A DNA stretch of 64,000 nt from Bacteroides sp. M10 (GTDB taxonomy: Bacteria; Bacteroidota; Bacteroidia; Bacteroidales; Bacteroidaceae). Shown piece after piece: positions 17,910-26,799 of the stretch. How positions within the stretch are numbered: the first letter of the stretch is position 1; the number at the start of each line of letters is the position of its first letter. The stretch is taken from positions 4,298,501 to 4,362,500 of the forward strand of contig NZ_CP060488.1 of assembly GCF_014334015.1 (NCBI RefSeq). Direction: 5' to 3'. Below the pieces are notes generated by a model. That model ran no database searches, was not told the DNA's origin, and worked only from the letters and a program-made list of their open reading frames with translations. A program made the translations under genes and the position numbers.

Positions 17910-18992
17910 TTATTTGATTATTTTTTCTTCCAGGGCAGTTACAATTTCATCCGGATCGGGCACAATACCACCGAGACGTCCGAAATGTTCTACCTTTATT
18001 TTACCGTTAACAGCCAGGCGGACATCTTCAATCATCTGTCCGGCATTTAGTTCCGTAACAAGCATGCCTTTTACTTTATCAGCATAAGCGGCAATAGCCT
18101 TTGTCGGGAACGGCCACAAAGTAATCGGACGAAGGATACCTACCTTGATACCTTTCTCACGAGCCAGCTCCATGGCTTTCTGACCGATACGCGCCATTGA
18201 GCCAAAAGCAATAATCAGATATTCTGCATCTTCGCAGTTTATTTCTTCAAAACGTACTTCGTTTTCTTCGATTTGGCGATACTTAGCCTGGAAGCGGAGG
18301 TTGTTGATTTCCATTGCTTCCGGTTTCAGTTCCAGAGAAGTGATGATGTTCGGTTTGCGATCTTTGGCCTTTCCGGTAGCAGCCCACGGGCATTGTTCAA
18401 TCACTTCCGCTTCCGTGCGGCGTGGCTTTTGTGCAGGAAGAACTACTTTTTCCATCATCTGTCCGATCACACCGTCGGCAAGAATGATAGCCGGGTTACG
18501 GTATTTGAAAGCCAGTTCGAATCCTAATGCCACAAAATCCGCCATTTCCTGTACGGATGCCGGAGCAAGAGCGATTAGCTTGTAGTCACCATGTCCGCCG
18601 CCTTTCACTGTCTGGAAATAGTCGGCCTGACTCGGTTGGATAGTTCCCAGTCCGGGACCTCCGCGCATCACGTTCACAATCAGACAAGGAAGTTCGGCAC
18701 CTGCAATGTATGAGATACCTTCCTGTTTCAGGCTCACACCCGGACTTGAAGAGGAGGTCAGTACCATTTTTCCGCTACCTGCACCTCCATATACCATATT
18801 GATAGCTGCCACTTCACTTTCTGCCTGGAGTACTACCATGCCGGTTGTTTCCCACGGTTTCAGTTCGGCAAGCGTTTCCAACACTTCCGATTGGGGAGTA
18901 ATAGGATAACCGAAGTATCCATCCGCACCGCAACGGATAGCTGCATGGGCGATGGCTTCGTTTCCTTTCATTAATACAACTTCTTCTGCCAT
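17910..18992 (-). CDS. 2-oxoacid:ferredoxin oxidoreductase, alpha subunit (VorB-type)
   Basis: 360 residues. The N-terminal pyrimidine-binding domain has KGNEAIAHAAIRCGADGYFGYPITPQSE split over residues 9-36, followed by the conserved SSSSPGVSLKQEGISY loop and the MRGGPGLGTIQPSQADY segment. The C-terminal third is the transketolase-C-like domain (YLIIAFGSMARIGQKA). It matches proteins annotated as 3-methyl-2-oxobutanoate dehydrogenase subunit VorB. The reaction is CoA-dependent oxidative decarboxylation of a 2-oxoacid with ferredoxin as acceptor; the complex also works reductively in anaerobes to make branched-chain or 2-oxoglutarate precursors. It starts 11 nt after the ferredoxin stop. Confidence 0.93.
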   Translation of the reverse strand: MAEEVVLMKGNEAIAHAAIRCGADGYFGYPITPQSEVLETLAELKPWETTGMVVLQAESEVAAINMVYGGAGSGKMVLTSSSSPGVSLKQEGISYIAGAELPCLIVNVMRGGPGLGTIQPSQADYFQTVKGGGHGDYKLIALAPASVQEMADFVALGFELAFKYRNPAIILADGVIGQMMEKVVLPAQKPRRTEAEVIEQCPWAATGKAKDRKPNIITSLELKPEAMEINNLRFQAKYRQIEENEVRFEEINCEDAEYLIIAFGSMARIGQKAMELAREKGIKVGILRPITLWPFPTKAIAAYADKVKGMLVTELNAGQMIEDVRLAVNGKIKVEHFGRLGGIVPDPDEIVTALEEKIIK

Positions 18993-19003
18993 ATTCTTTT
19001 CTT

Positions 19004-19231
19004 TTATTCTACTTTTACTTTATACACTGAAATACATCCGTCCGGACAAACTGTTGCACACGAGCTGCATCCGTTGCAGGTATCTTCTTTTACTTGCCAG
19101 GCATAGTTATAGCCTTTCATATTTACCTCTTTATTGAGGGCGATTACATCGAGCGGACATGCCACTACACACAGGTTGCATCCTTTGCAACGCTCCGTGT
19201 CGACTACGATTGCTCCTTTGATTTTTGCCAT
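19004..19231 (-). CDS. 2x[4Fe-4S] ferredoxin-type delta subunit
   Basis: 75 residues with two complete four-cysteine cluster motifs: CKGCNLCVVACP near residue 16 and CNGCSSCATVCP near residue 52. It passes electrons from the 2-oxoacid oxidoreductase to ferredoxin. It lies 34 nt after the TPR gene and 11 nt before the alpha subunit, so it belongs to the same operon. Confidence 0.95.
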   Translation of the reverse strand: MAKIKGAIVVDTERCKGCNLCVVACPLDVIALNKEVNMKGYNYAWQVKEDTCNGCSSCATVCPDGCISVYKVKVE

Positions 19232-19265
19232 AATCTTTATTTTATTACGTTATCTTTGAGTTCGA

Positions 19266-19547
19266 TTATTGATTAAACATATCTTTGTGGTAGAAATTGA
19301 GGATATCTATTACCATTTTCCTGGCCTGAACGGCAGGGCTGTCCGGATTGAGCTCGATGGCATACTGGTAGTTGTCCAGTGCCCGCTTCCAATCTGCTTT
19401 TTTTCGGTAGGCATTTCCCCGTAAATAGTAAAGAGTATCTTTCTCTTTTTCGACAGAAGTGTCCTGGAGAAGCTGGTCCAATTGCTTAATCGCTGTGTCC
19501 ACATCCCCCTGATTGATAAGCTCTTTTAGGTTGTCTATTTGCTCCAT
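19266..19547 (-). CDS. small tetratricopeptide-repeat protein
   Basis: 93 residues from the ATG at 19547 (MEQIDNLKELINQGDVDTAI). The frame is open further up to 19628, but the extra residues are not protein-like and a good -7 box lies inside that extension, so the shorter start is chosen. It contains about two TPR units (DTLYYLRGNAYRKKADWKRA, LDNYQYAIELNPDSPAV), so it is likely a protein-protein adaptor in the cytoplasm. It is the first gene of the oxidoreductase operon; a specific role is unknown. Confidence 0.8.
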   Translation of the reverse strand: MEQIDNLKELINQGDVDTAIKQLDQLLQDTSVEKEKDTLYYLRGNAYRKKADWKRALDNYQYAIELNPDSPAVQARKMVIDILNFYHKDMFNQ

Positions 19548-19575
19548 TTCTTTCGTCTTTCGGGATTCTGAAACG

Positions 19576-19609
19576 CAAAGATAGTTTTTATTTGTGTAAA
19601 TGGGGCAAA
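19576..19609 (-). promoter_or_regulatory. promoter of the TPR/oxidoreductase operon
   Basis: Minus-strand -7 box TATCTTTG at 19583-19576 and a TTTG at 19609-19606, 22 nt apart. The implied start near 19570 lies about 23 nt before the ATG at 19547. Spacing is slightly long, so the -33 part is tentative. Confidence 0.5.
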
Positions 19610-19696
19610 TGAGAACGGAAATTTGCAAGGTTTGGGCTTTATTGCATATTCTATGAATATATAGTCAGGATGAAAGAAAAAACGGTTCTCATCTTT

Positions 19697-19727
19697 TTTG
19701 TTTATAACGAGAATATATCTATTTTTG
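19697..19727 (+). promoter_or_regulatory. promoter of the ECF sigma factor gene
   Basis: TTTG at 19697-19700 and TATTTTTG at 19720-19727 are separated by 19 nt, a full match to the housekeeping Bacteroides promoter. The start site would be near 19734, leaving a leader of about 65 nt. Confidence 0.7.
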
Positions 19728-19799
19728 TCGCCACCAACATGATTGGCTGTTTTCTCTGATGATGATTATTAATACACTTTGGCCTTGTAGAATACTGAA

Positions 19800-20348
19800 A
19801 TGAAAAATGAACATGTGAATGATATAAATAATTATCAGAAACTGTATATGCAATATGCGCCTATGTTGTTGCGTTTTGCCGGGAAGTTTATTTCTCCTTT
19901 CTTTGCGGAAGATATTGTCCATGATGTATTTCTTAGAATATGGGATAAACAGGTGTTTCTGTTATCAGAATCAGAGGTTAAAAATATATTGTTTGTTGCT
20001 GTCCGGAATGCCTGTATCGATCATTTGCGTCGTATTAATCTCGAACAGGAGTTTGCCGACAAGCGTGCTATCCAGCTCAAATTAGATGAGTTGAGTTTTT
20101 ATGACGGTGCTGATGAATTGTTTATGAGGAAAGACTTAATGGCACATGTGATGGCAAAAATAAATGAACTGCCCGAAAAGAGACGTGAAATCTTCCTGTT
20201 ATCTTATATGGAAGGACTTAAAGCGGCGGAAATTGCCGAGAGATTAAACTTATCCACCAGGACAGTGGAAAACCAATTATACAGAACCTTACTTTTCTTA
20301 CGGAAAGAGCTTCAGACTGCTTTCGTCTATCTATTCATGTTCGTTTAG
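19800..20348 (+). CDS. ECF RNA polymerase sigma factor (FecI-like)
   Basis: 182 residues. Region 2 is seen as LLRFAGKFISPFFAEDIVHDVFLRIWDKQ spread over residues 23-51, and region 4 as LPEKRREIFLLSYMEGLKAAEIAERLNLSTRTVENQL. It directs RNA polymerase to the adjacent SusCD operon when released by its anti-sigma factor. It is followed after 126 nt by the FecR-type anti-sigma gene and then the STN-containing SusC, the standard trans-envelope signalling triplet of Bacteroides loci that often target host or other complex glycans. It is read from its own housekeeping promoter, so it is presumably made constitutively and controlled by the anti-sigma. Confidence 0.95.
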   Translation: MKNEHVNDINNYQKLYMQYAPMLLRFAGKFISPFFAEDIVHDVFLRIWDKQVFLLSESEVKNILFVAVRNACIDHLRRINLEQEFADKRAIQLKLDELSFYDGADELFMRKDLMAHVMAKINELPEKRREIFLLSYMEGLKAAEIAERLNLSTRTVENQLYRTLLFLRKELQTAFVYLFMFV

Positions 20349-20474
20349 TGCTGATTTATTTCTATTCTTCGCAGTCTCGGAAAATAAAATTCAAAAAAAT
20401 AAAGAAGTCGGTGAGTAATTTCTGCTGATTGCTCGTTACATATATAAAAACAGGAAAATAATATCTATTTATAT

Positions 20475-21452
20475 ATGGAAAGCATGACTTCAGATTTAAT
20501 AATAGGATTTTTGAAAGGCTCGTTGAATGAGAAAGAGATCAATCAGTTTTATGATTGGGTGAATGAAATGCCTGAAAATAAACAGATCTTTTTTGAGGCA
20601 AAGATGTTCTATGACGCTTGCTTGTCTAAAGGAAATAATATTGATATGGATCAGAGCTGGCAGCGGTTACTGGAAAAGAAACAGAAACAGGCTCCGAGGA
20701 AAATATACACTCTCTTCCGGAAAGTTCAGGCTTATGCAGCGGTGGCGATGATAGCTGTTGCTTTAACTTCCGTTCTCTTTTGGTGGTTGGGTGATACTTC
20801 TTCCGTACCTGTTGCCCGATATGTCAGTGGCGATGGAATCGTAGCCGATAAAGTTGTTTTGCCCGACGGCACAGAAATCAGCATGGGTAGTCAGACTAAT
20901 TTCCGCTATGATCCGCAATATGGAAAAGAGAAGCGTGTCGTTTATCTGGAAGGAGAAGCATTCTTTAATGTAGCCAAGCAGAAAGACAAGCCTTTTATCG
21001 TAGTTGTGAACGGGCAGGAAATAGAAGCTTTAGGGACGAAATTTAATGTTGATGCTTATCCGTCTGATTCCGTGGTAACCACCACATTATTGGAAGGCTC
21101 CATTCGCTTGGTTAGTGAAAAGGTAAACACTTCAACCGTTTTAACTCCGAATCAACAATATATATATCACAAAAACAAAGGTTCTTATAAAGTGGCTCAA
21201 GTAGATGCGGCTCTTTACACCTCATGGATTTCCGGTTATTACTATTTCCATGAAGAGAATTTGGAGGGTATATTAGCCCGATTGGGGAATATATACGGTG
21301 TCAGTTTCCGGATACAGTCTGATAAGTTGAAAGAACGTCGGTTTACCGGAACTTTTTATCGGGGGCAAAGCATCAAAGACATTTTGGACATAATTAATAT
21401 TTCAATCCCTATTCGATACAGTATTAATAATCGGCAAGTGACGATTCATTGA
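20475..21452 (+). CDS. FecR-family anti-sigma factor
   Basis: 325 residues. A cytoplasmic N-terminal segment (1-84) would hold the sigma factor, a single membrane helix lies at about 85-105 (QAYAAVAMIAVALTSVLFWW), and the periplasmic part contains the FecR domain (VVLPDGTEISMGSQTNFRYD, GEAFFNVAKQKDKPFIVVV) and a C-terminal DUF4974-like domain (RFTGTFYRGQSIKDILDIIN). It senses the state of the STN domain of the neighbouring SusC and releases the sigma factor. Complete, with no sign of damage. Confidence 0.95.
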   Translation: MESMTSDLIIGFLKGSLNEKEINQFYDWVNEMPENKQIFFEAKMFYDACLSKGNNIDMDQSWQRLLEKKQKQAPRKIYTLFRKVQAYAAVAMIAVALTSVLFWWLGDTSSVPVARYVSGDGIVADKVVLPDGTEISMGSQTNFRYDPQYGKEKRVVYLEGEAFFNVAKQKDKPFIVVVNGQEIEALGTKFNVDAYPSDSVVTTTLLEGSIRLVSEKVNTSTVLTPNQQYIYHKNKGSYKVAQVDAALYTSWISGYYYFHEENLEGILARLGNIYGVSFRIQSDKLKERRFTGTFYRGQSIKDILDIINISIPIRYSINNRQVTIH

Positions 21453-21497
21453 GCCGTATAATCTAATAAAACATTGTTATGAACAGTAGTTAGCCTT

Positions 21498-21535
21498 AAA
21501 AAAAAGAGAAGAAGATTTTGGCGAATCCTCTTCTC
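21498..21535 (-). terminator. minus-strand intrinsic terminator between fecR and susC
   Basis: Stem arms 21506-21517 and 21524-21535 (12 bp) with the 6-nt loop TTGGCG, followed on the minus strand by eight U (21505-21498). The only imperfect pair is a G-U wobble in the minus-strand RNA but an A-C mismatch in the plus-strand RNA, and the U-tract also exists only on the minus strand. No minus-strand gene precedes it, so it should end a non-coding transcript. Confidence 0.8.
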
Positions 21536-21599
21536 TCCGAGAGATGCACGCATCTCCTAAATTAAACTTCCTTCGAACGGAATAGTATTTAATCTTAAA
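21498..21599 (-). ncRNA. predicted antisense sRNA over the susC leader
   Basis: A perfect -7 box (TACATTTG, 21612-21605) and an intrinsic terminator (21535-21498) face the same way on the minus strand, about 100 nt apart, and the whole interval is antisense to the 5' leader of the susC gene. A second hairpin (21541-21556, stem GAGATG/CATCTC) lies inside. Cis-encoded antisense sRNAs at exactly this place, between anti-sigma and susC, have been described for ECF-regulated loci in B. fragilis (DonS type), where they repress the locus. Ends are estimates; no clear -33 element was found. The existence of this RNA is a prediction. Confidence 0.6.
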
Positions 21600-21604
21600 A
21601 CTTA

Positions 21605-21612
21605 CAAATGTA
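21605..21612 (-). promoter_or_regulatory. -7 box for the predicted antisense sRNA
   Basis: Minus-strand TACATTTG, matching TAnnTTTG, overlaps the first base of the susC start codon. It would start transcription near 21598, running away from susC towards the terminator. Confidence 0.5.
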
Positions 21613-24600
21613 TGAATAAACAGCCTATTGTCTATGGGTTTGCCCTAAAAAGAAGCATAAAAAATACAAAAATAACCTTTGCTGTTTTGTTGTTATTTAT
21701 TCTGCAGGGTATAGTTGGTAACGTGTATGCGCAGGAAAAGAAAATATCGATATCAGTAAAAAATGAAAAACTCGAGACTGTGTTACGAATGGTAGAAAAG
21801 CAGGCCAACTATTTGTTTTTCTATGATTCGGACGAAATCAACAAGCAACAACGAATCACAATTAATCAAACGAACAGTTCTTTGAAAGATGTCCTGGATG
21901 CGGTTGCAAGTAAGACCAACCTGTCATATACCATTAAAGGACGTCATATCATTCTGGCTAAAAAGCCAAACGTCTCTTCTACAAACAAAGACGGACGCGC
22001 AAGCGGTTCGGAAAAGAAGATAACAGGTATCGTAAAAGATGAAACAGACCTTCCTGTGGTGGGGGCTAATGTGATCGTTCCCCGAACAAAAAAGGGAGTG
22101 ATAACGGATATGAACGGTAATTTCTCTTTGGAAGTAGCAGCAGGCGATGAGGTTGAAATATCTTATCTTGGTTACACAACACAAAAAATAAAAATATCCG
22201 CTCAAAACTTTCTGAATGTTGTATTGCGTGAAGATGCGAAGTCATTGAACGAAGTAGTGGTGGTAGGTTACGGCTCTGTGAAAAAGTCCGACCTGACTGG
22301 TTCTGTCGCTTCTGTCTCCAATACAACTCTGCTTAGAGGTGGAAAAACGAATTCCGCAGGTGCGTTGCAAGGAGAGTTGTCCGGTGTGACCATCACACGT
22401 TCGAATAACAAACCGGGTGGAGGCTATGATATAAAGATTCGTGGTATCAACTCTATCACTGCCTCTTCGTCTCCTTTGATTGTCATTGACGGGGTTCCCG
22501 GCGGTAATCTGGATTTTGTCAATCCGGACGATATTGAAAAGATTGACGTCCTGAAGGATGCTTCGGCAACGGCTATCTATGGTTCCAGTGGTGCAAACGG
22601 TGTAATCATCGTAACGACCAGAAGAGGACAGACTGGTAAGCCGAAAATTTCCTATAACGGTTATGTTGGTGTGAGATCTTATACAAACTTGCCCGACATG
22701 ATGTCCGGTGACGAATATGTGCAGCTGGCGAGAGAGGCTACCCGTGGCGGAGCTCCCAACTATATTTATAAGAGAGACGAGCAAATTTTTACTGACCCGT
22801 CCGAATTGCAGGCAGTGAAAGAAGGTAAGTATTTCGATTGGTTGGACGCTGTGTCCAGTCCTGCCTTTATGACAAACCATAGCTTGTCGGCAATTGGTGG
22901 TACGGAAGCTGTGAAATACGGTTTCTCTGGCGGCTATTATTTTGAAGACGGTATGATTCAGCCGCAAGAATATACACGCTACAACTTGCGTTCGGTAATA
23001 GATATCACTATTAATAAGCATGTTTCTTTTGGAGGAAGTATGTATGCGGTTCACAGTATTCGTGAAAAAGGTAACTGGGACTTGTTGCGTGATGTGTTCC
23101 GTATGCGTCCTACTCAACATCCCAATAGCCTGGTGACAGGTGAGGAGATATGGAAATATTCCGGCAATAATCTTTTCAATCCGTTGGTTACTTCTCAAAA
23201 CCAGCGCTCGCAAGTGAAAAGCCTCAACCTGCAAAGCAATATTTATCTTAAAATAACACCTATTGAGAATTTGGAACTTACTTCTTCGTTTTCTCCTTAT
23301 TTTACACTGACTTCCATGGGGGATTATATCGGAGTGTGGACAAAAGCACAGCAGGGAACTGCCAAAGGTGCTAAGGCGAATGCGACGAAAGATAATTCAT
23401 TGAGTTGGATTTGGGATAACATTGTGAACTATACTTGGAAGAAGTCCGTCCATTCTATTACTGCGACCGGAGTGTTCTCCGCTCAAAAGTATCAGTACGA
23501 CAGATTGTACGGTGCAAGCAAGGATTTGTCTTTCAATTCACTTTGGTATAACCTGAATGGGGGAGCTATCGAGAGCTTGAGCTCCAATTTCAGCCAGTGG
23601 ACGATGATGTCTTATGTAGGTAGAATCAACTATGGACTGATGGATAGATACTTGCTTACAGCCAGCTTGCGTTACGATGGTTCTTCACGTTTGTCCGAAG
23701 GAAATAAATGGGCGTTTTTCCCTTCCGCAGCTATTGCGTGGAGAATCACTGAAGAAGATTTTGCCAAGAATCTGGATTGGTTGTCCAACCTGAAACTGCG
23801 TTTCAGTTATGGTCAGGCAGGTAATACCAACTCTGTGTCTCCTTATGCATCCGAAGGTACCATTTCGGGGTCTGTATATTATCCGTTCGGAACGTCTACT
23901 TCCGTGGGAAATCTTCCTGCCAACATTGCCAATCCGATGCTGACTTGGGAGCGTACTTCAGAATATAACGTAGGTCTTGATTTCGGTTTCTTAAACCAAC
24001 GAATTTCGGGTAACATTGAGTACTACAATCGTACTACCAATGACCTGTTGATGAAACGTAATATTCCTGTTCATTTGGGTTATTCGTCGGTTACTTCGAA
24101 TGTAGGTTCCGTAAGAAACAGCGGATTTGAGTTGCAATTGAATACCGCGAATATCGTGACCAAGAACTTTGCCTGGAATACGACTATCAACCTGGCTTAC
24201 AATAAAAACGAAATCGTAAGTCTGGCTGACGAAGAAGATCTTAGCAATTATTCCATTCATCTGAAAGGCATGAGAGGACGCTATTCTGACAAGCGTTTTA
24301 TTGGTAAGCCGGTAGATACGAACTGGACTCAAAATACAATTGGAGTATGGCAGTTGGGAGAAGAAGAAGAGGCTGCAAAATATGGTTGTGTACCGGGTAA
24401 CTTCAAGATTAAAGATTATAACAATGATGGCAAGCTGACGGACGATGACTATATCATCGACGGCAAGAGAACACCGGACTGGACAGGAGGTATGACAAAT
24501 ATGTTCAAAATCTATGATTTCGACTTCTCATTCCACATGTATTTCCAGGCGGGAGCCACACAGTACGACCGTTTCTTTGAGAACTTCGCATTAGAATGGA

Positions 24601-24938
24601 ACAGCCAGAACTTCAACAATCTGCGAACTAATTACTGGACGCCGGAGAATCCTTCGAATACCATGGGACGCCCCTCACAGATGGGTTCCAGAGGTAATAT
24701 CGCTTATGAAAGAACAGACTTCCTGAAAGTTTCTTATATCACGCTGGGATATACTTTGAACAAGAGACTGATGTCAAAATGGGGACTGGATAACGCCCGT
24801 ATTTATGTGACTGTACAGAATCCTTTCATTCTTACGAAGTTTAGAGGTCTTGATCCCGAACAGCCTGATCTTACTAACATTGGAGATACGGACGGTATGA
24901 CTATGAATGCTTTACTTGGTGTTAATATTTCATTTTAA
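21612..24938 (+). CDS. SusC-like TonB-dependent receptor with STN signalling domain
   Basis: 1108 residues. After the signal segment (ending NVYAQE, about residue 43) comes an STN domain (about 44-115; ISISVKNEKLETVLRMVEKQ, FFYDSDEIN), which contacts the anti-sigma factor. Then a carboxypeptidase-regulatory-like domain (ITGIVKDETDLPVVGANVIV), the motif NEVVVVGYGSVKKSDLTGSV, a plug and a 22-strand barrel ending LLGVNISF. It imports oligosaccharides across the outer membrane with the SusD lipoprotein encoded 12 nt downstream and also reports substrate to the sigma/anti-sigma pair. The leader region is covered by a predicted antisense RNA. Confidence 0.97.
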   Translation: MNKQPIVYGFALKRSIKNTKITFAVLLLFILQGIVGNVYAQEKKISISVKNEKLETVLRMVEKQANYLFFYDSDEINKQQRITINQTNSSLKDVLDAVASKTNLSYTIKGRHIILAKKPNVSSTNKDGRASGSEKKITGIVKDETDLPVVGANVIVPRTKKGVITDMNGNFSLEVAAGDEVEISYLGYTTQKIKISAQNFLNVVLREDAKSLNEVVVVGYGSVKKSDLTGSVASVSNTTLLRGGKTNSAGALQGELSGVTITRSNNKPGGGYDIKIRGINSITASSSPLIVIDGVPGGNLDFVNPDDIEKIDVLKDASATAIYGSSGANGVIIVTTRRGQTGKPKISYNGYVGVRSYTNLPDMMSGDEYVQLAREATRGGAPNYIYKRDEQIFTDPSELQAVKEGKYFDWLDAVSSPAFMTNHSLSAIGGTEAVKYGFSGGYYFEDGMIQPQEYTRYNLRSVIDITINKHVSFGGSMYAVHSIREKGNWDLLRDVFRMRPTQHPNSLVTGEEIWKYSGNNLFNPLVTSQNQRSQVKSLNLQSNIYLKITPIENLELTSSFSPYFTLTSMGDYIGVWTKAQQGTAKGAKANATKDNSLSWIWDNIVNYTWKKSVHSITATGVFSAQKYQYDRLYGASKDLSFNSLWYNLNGGAIESLSSNFSQWTMMSYVGRINYGLMDRYLLTASLRYDGSSRLSEGNKWAFFPSAAIAWRITEEDFAKNLDWLSNLKLRFSYGQAGNTNSVSPYASEGTISGSVYYPFGTSTSVGNLPANIANPMLTWERTSEYNVGLDFGFLNQRISGNIEYYNRTTNDLLMKRNIPVHLGYSSVTSNVGSVRNSGFELQLNTANIVTKNFAWNTTINLAYNKNEIVSLADEEDLSNYSIHLKGMRGRYSDKRFIGKPVDTNWTQNTIGVWQLGEEEEAAKYGCVPGNFKIKDYNNDGKLTDDDYIIDGKRTPDWTGGMTNMFKIYDFDFSFHMYFQAGATQYDRFFENFALEWNSQNFNNLRTNYWTPENPSNTMGRPSQMGSRGNIAYERTDFLKVSYITLGYTLNKRLMSKWGLDNARIYVTVQNPFILTKFRGLDPEQPDLTNIGDTDGMTMNALLGVNISF

Positions 24939-24950
24939 AAAAACAGATCT

Positions 24951-26768
24951 ATGATAAACAAAAAATATTTGAAGTATACACTTCTGTTATTTACTTTTGG
25001 AATGATTGCTTGTTCTGATTTTCTGGACGAAGTGAACCATTCCAGTCAGTCAGCAGACAAATACTATCAGACAAAGGGGGGATACGAGAGTCTGATTGTA
25101 GGTTGCTACTCAAACTTGAAAAATATCTATAATACTACTACTTATCAGATATTTACACAACAAGGTACGGATGTCTTCACACAGAATTATCCGACGGAAG
25201 TAGCGGCAATGAATCAGTATACCACTACTTATCAGTCAAATAACGGTACTATTTATGCGATGTGGAGTTCTTATTTCAATGCGTTGAATAATGTAAATGC
25301 TGCTATCGATCGTTCGAAGAGTGTCATTTTGAAGACAGACGACCCTGATGGAATAGAACCCAGTGCGTTGGCGCAGCTTGTGGCTGAAGCCAAAGCGTTG
25401 AGAGCCTGGTATTTGTTTGAGATTGTGAGGAACTGGGGACAGGGACCGTTGAAAATCAACGAGTCTAAAGAGCCGAGCTATACTGTCGAGTATTCGAATG
25501 GTGCCGCTTTCTACCAGCAGATTTTTACAGATTTGGAAGAAGCCATTAGTGTTCTTCCCTGGCGTCAAACGGGTTCCAACTACGGACGCATGTCCAAAGC
25601 TGCTGCGAAGCATATCCGTGCGTTGGCTTATCTGACACGTGGTTATGAAGAGTATGCCGATCCGAAGGATTTTGAAAACGCATTCAAGGATGCTGAAGAT
25701 GTGTATCTTAATTCCGGACATAAGTTGTTGGATGACTATGCGATGGTTCATCGTCAGTCGAATGAGATAAACGATGAAATTATTTTCCCTATTGGTTTTG
25801 CTGACGGAGCTAACTACAACACCAATATCTGGAATCAATGGTATATGATGCCTTATGCTATTGGCGGATGGCTGGGATTGGGCAAAGACAGTTATTATGG
25901 TAATGCGAGTATGCATGTGGAGGCGATTCCTACTAAATTTGCTTATATGATGTATGACTGGCAGAAAGACAGACGTCCTTCTGTGACCTTTATGAGTCCT
26001 TTGAATGGTAATGCGGGTACTTCCACAGACGGAAAGGATGCAGGCAAGAACTGGTTCCAGTGTACTACTCCTGTAGATGGAGTGTTCGCCAAAGGCGATA
26101 AGATTATCTATTTCCCGGTACCTACCGATCCTGAATATAAGTATTGGGCTGAAACGGACAAGAATGGAGTAAGATACAAAGTGTTCAACTATCCGATGGG
26201 GGATAATACAAATTGGGCGAATGATGATTACTACAAACACGCTTATCAGACAACGAACGCAACTTCTCGTACCTGTCTTCCTATCTGGAAATTCAAAGAT
26301 GGAAATGCGGAGTACAGGGAAGACGAATCCGGTTCGGGAACGCGTGATATCTATCTCTTCCGTTTGGCGGAAACTTGTCTGATTGCGGCGGAAGCGGCAG
26401 TGATGAATAACAACGATCAGGCTAATGCCGAGAAATATATTAACTACGTTGTTTCCCGTGCAGAAAAACATTCTCCGCAGAGTGGGCTTTCTCGTTATTC
26501 CAATGTCACGATAGATAATATTTTGGACGAAAGAGCCAAAGAACTCCTTGGTGAAGGATCACGCTGGAACGACTTGCAACGCACCGGCAAACTGGCTGAA
26601 CGTGTATTGAAGTACAACTGGGATGTATCCAACATCTATGGTGGGACAATCAAGACTACCTTGACACAAGAGTCGTTTGAGAGTAAGTTTAAATTGCGTC
26701 CGATTCCTTTGCAGTGGCTGAACTCTTTGTCCAATGGTCACGAATTGGGTAACAATCCGGGTTGGTAA
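24951..26768 (+). CDS. SusD-like surface glycan-binding lipoprotein
   Basis: 605 residues with lipobox IACS (Cys22). N-terminal DFLDEVNHSSQSADKYY and the helical RAWYLFEIVRNWGQGPL region are typical of SusD/RagB, and the C-terminal half has LFRLAETCLIAAEAAV and ILDERAKELLGEGSRWNDL. It caps the SusC channel encoded 12 nt upstream and delivers glycan to it. It is followed after 31 nt by the lyase-fold lipoprotein. Confidence 0.97.
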   Translation: MINKKYLKYTLLLFTFGMIACSDFLDEVNHSSQSADKYYQTKGGYESLIVGCYSNLKNIYNTTTYQIFTQQGTDVFTQNYPTEVAAMNQYTTTYQSNNGTIYAMWSSYFNALNNVNAAIDRSKSVILKTDDPDGIEPSALAQLVAEAKALRAWYLFEIVRNWGQGPLKINESKEPSYTVEYSNGAAFYQQIFTDLEEAISVLPWRQTGSNYGRMSKAAAKHIRALAYLTRGYEEYADPKDFENAFKDAEDVYLNSGHKLLDDYAMVHRQSNEINDEIIFPIGFADGANYNTNIWNQWYMMPYAIGGWLGLGKDSYYGNASMHVEAIPTKFAYMMYDWQKDRRPSVTFMSPLNGNAGTSTDGKDAGKNWFQCTTPVDGVFAKGDKIIYFPVPTDPEYKYWAETDKNGVRYKVFNYPMGDNTNWANDDYYKHAYQTTNATSRTCLPIWKFKDGNAEYREDESGSGTRDIYLFRLAETCLIAAEAAVMNNNDQANAEKYINYVVSRAEKHSPQSGLSRYSNVTIDNILDERAKELLGEGSRWNDLQRTGKLAERVLKYNWDVSNIYGGTIKTTLTQESFESKFKLRPIPLQWLNSLSNGHELGNNPGW

Positions 26769-26799
26769 TCGAATGTTGAACCTTTAAAATGATATTCAT

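Noticed and set aside
19548..19628. N-terminal extension of the TPR protein
   Set aside because: The extension contains the -7 promoter box and reads unlike the rest of the protein; the ATG at 19547 is preferred.
22242..23234. 330-residue open frame antisense to the susC gene
   Set aside because: It mirrors a well-supported SusC frame, has no recognisable domain and unusual composition (many Arg, Ile, His); a shadow of the codon use on the other strand.
25236..26471. 411-residue open frame antisense to susD
   Set aside because: The plus-strand SusD frame has clear family motifs; the antisense frame has none and no operon context.
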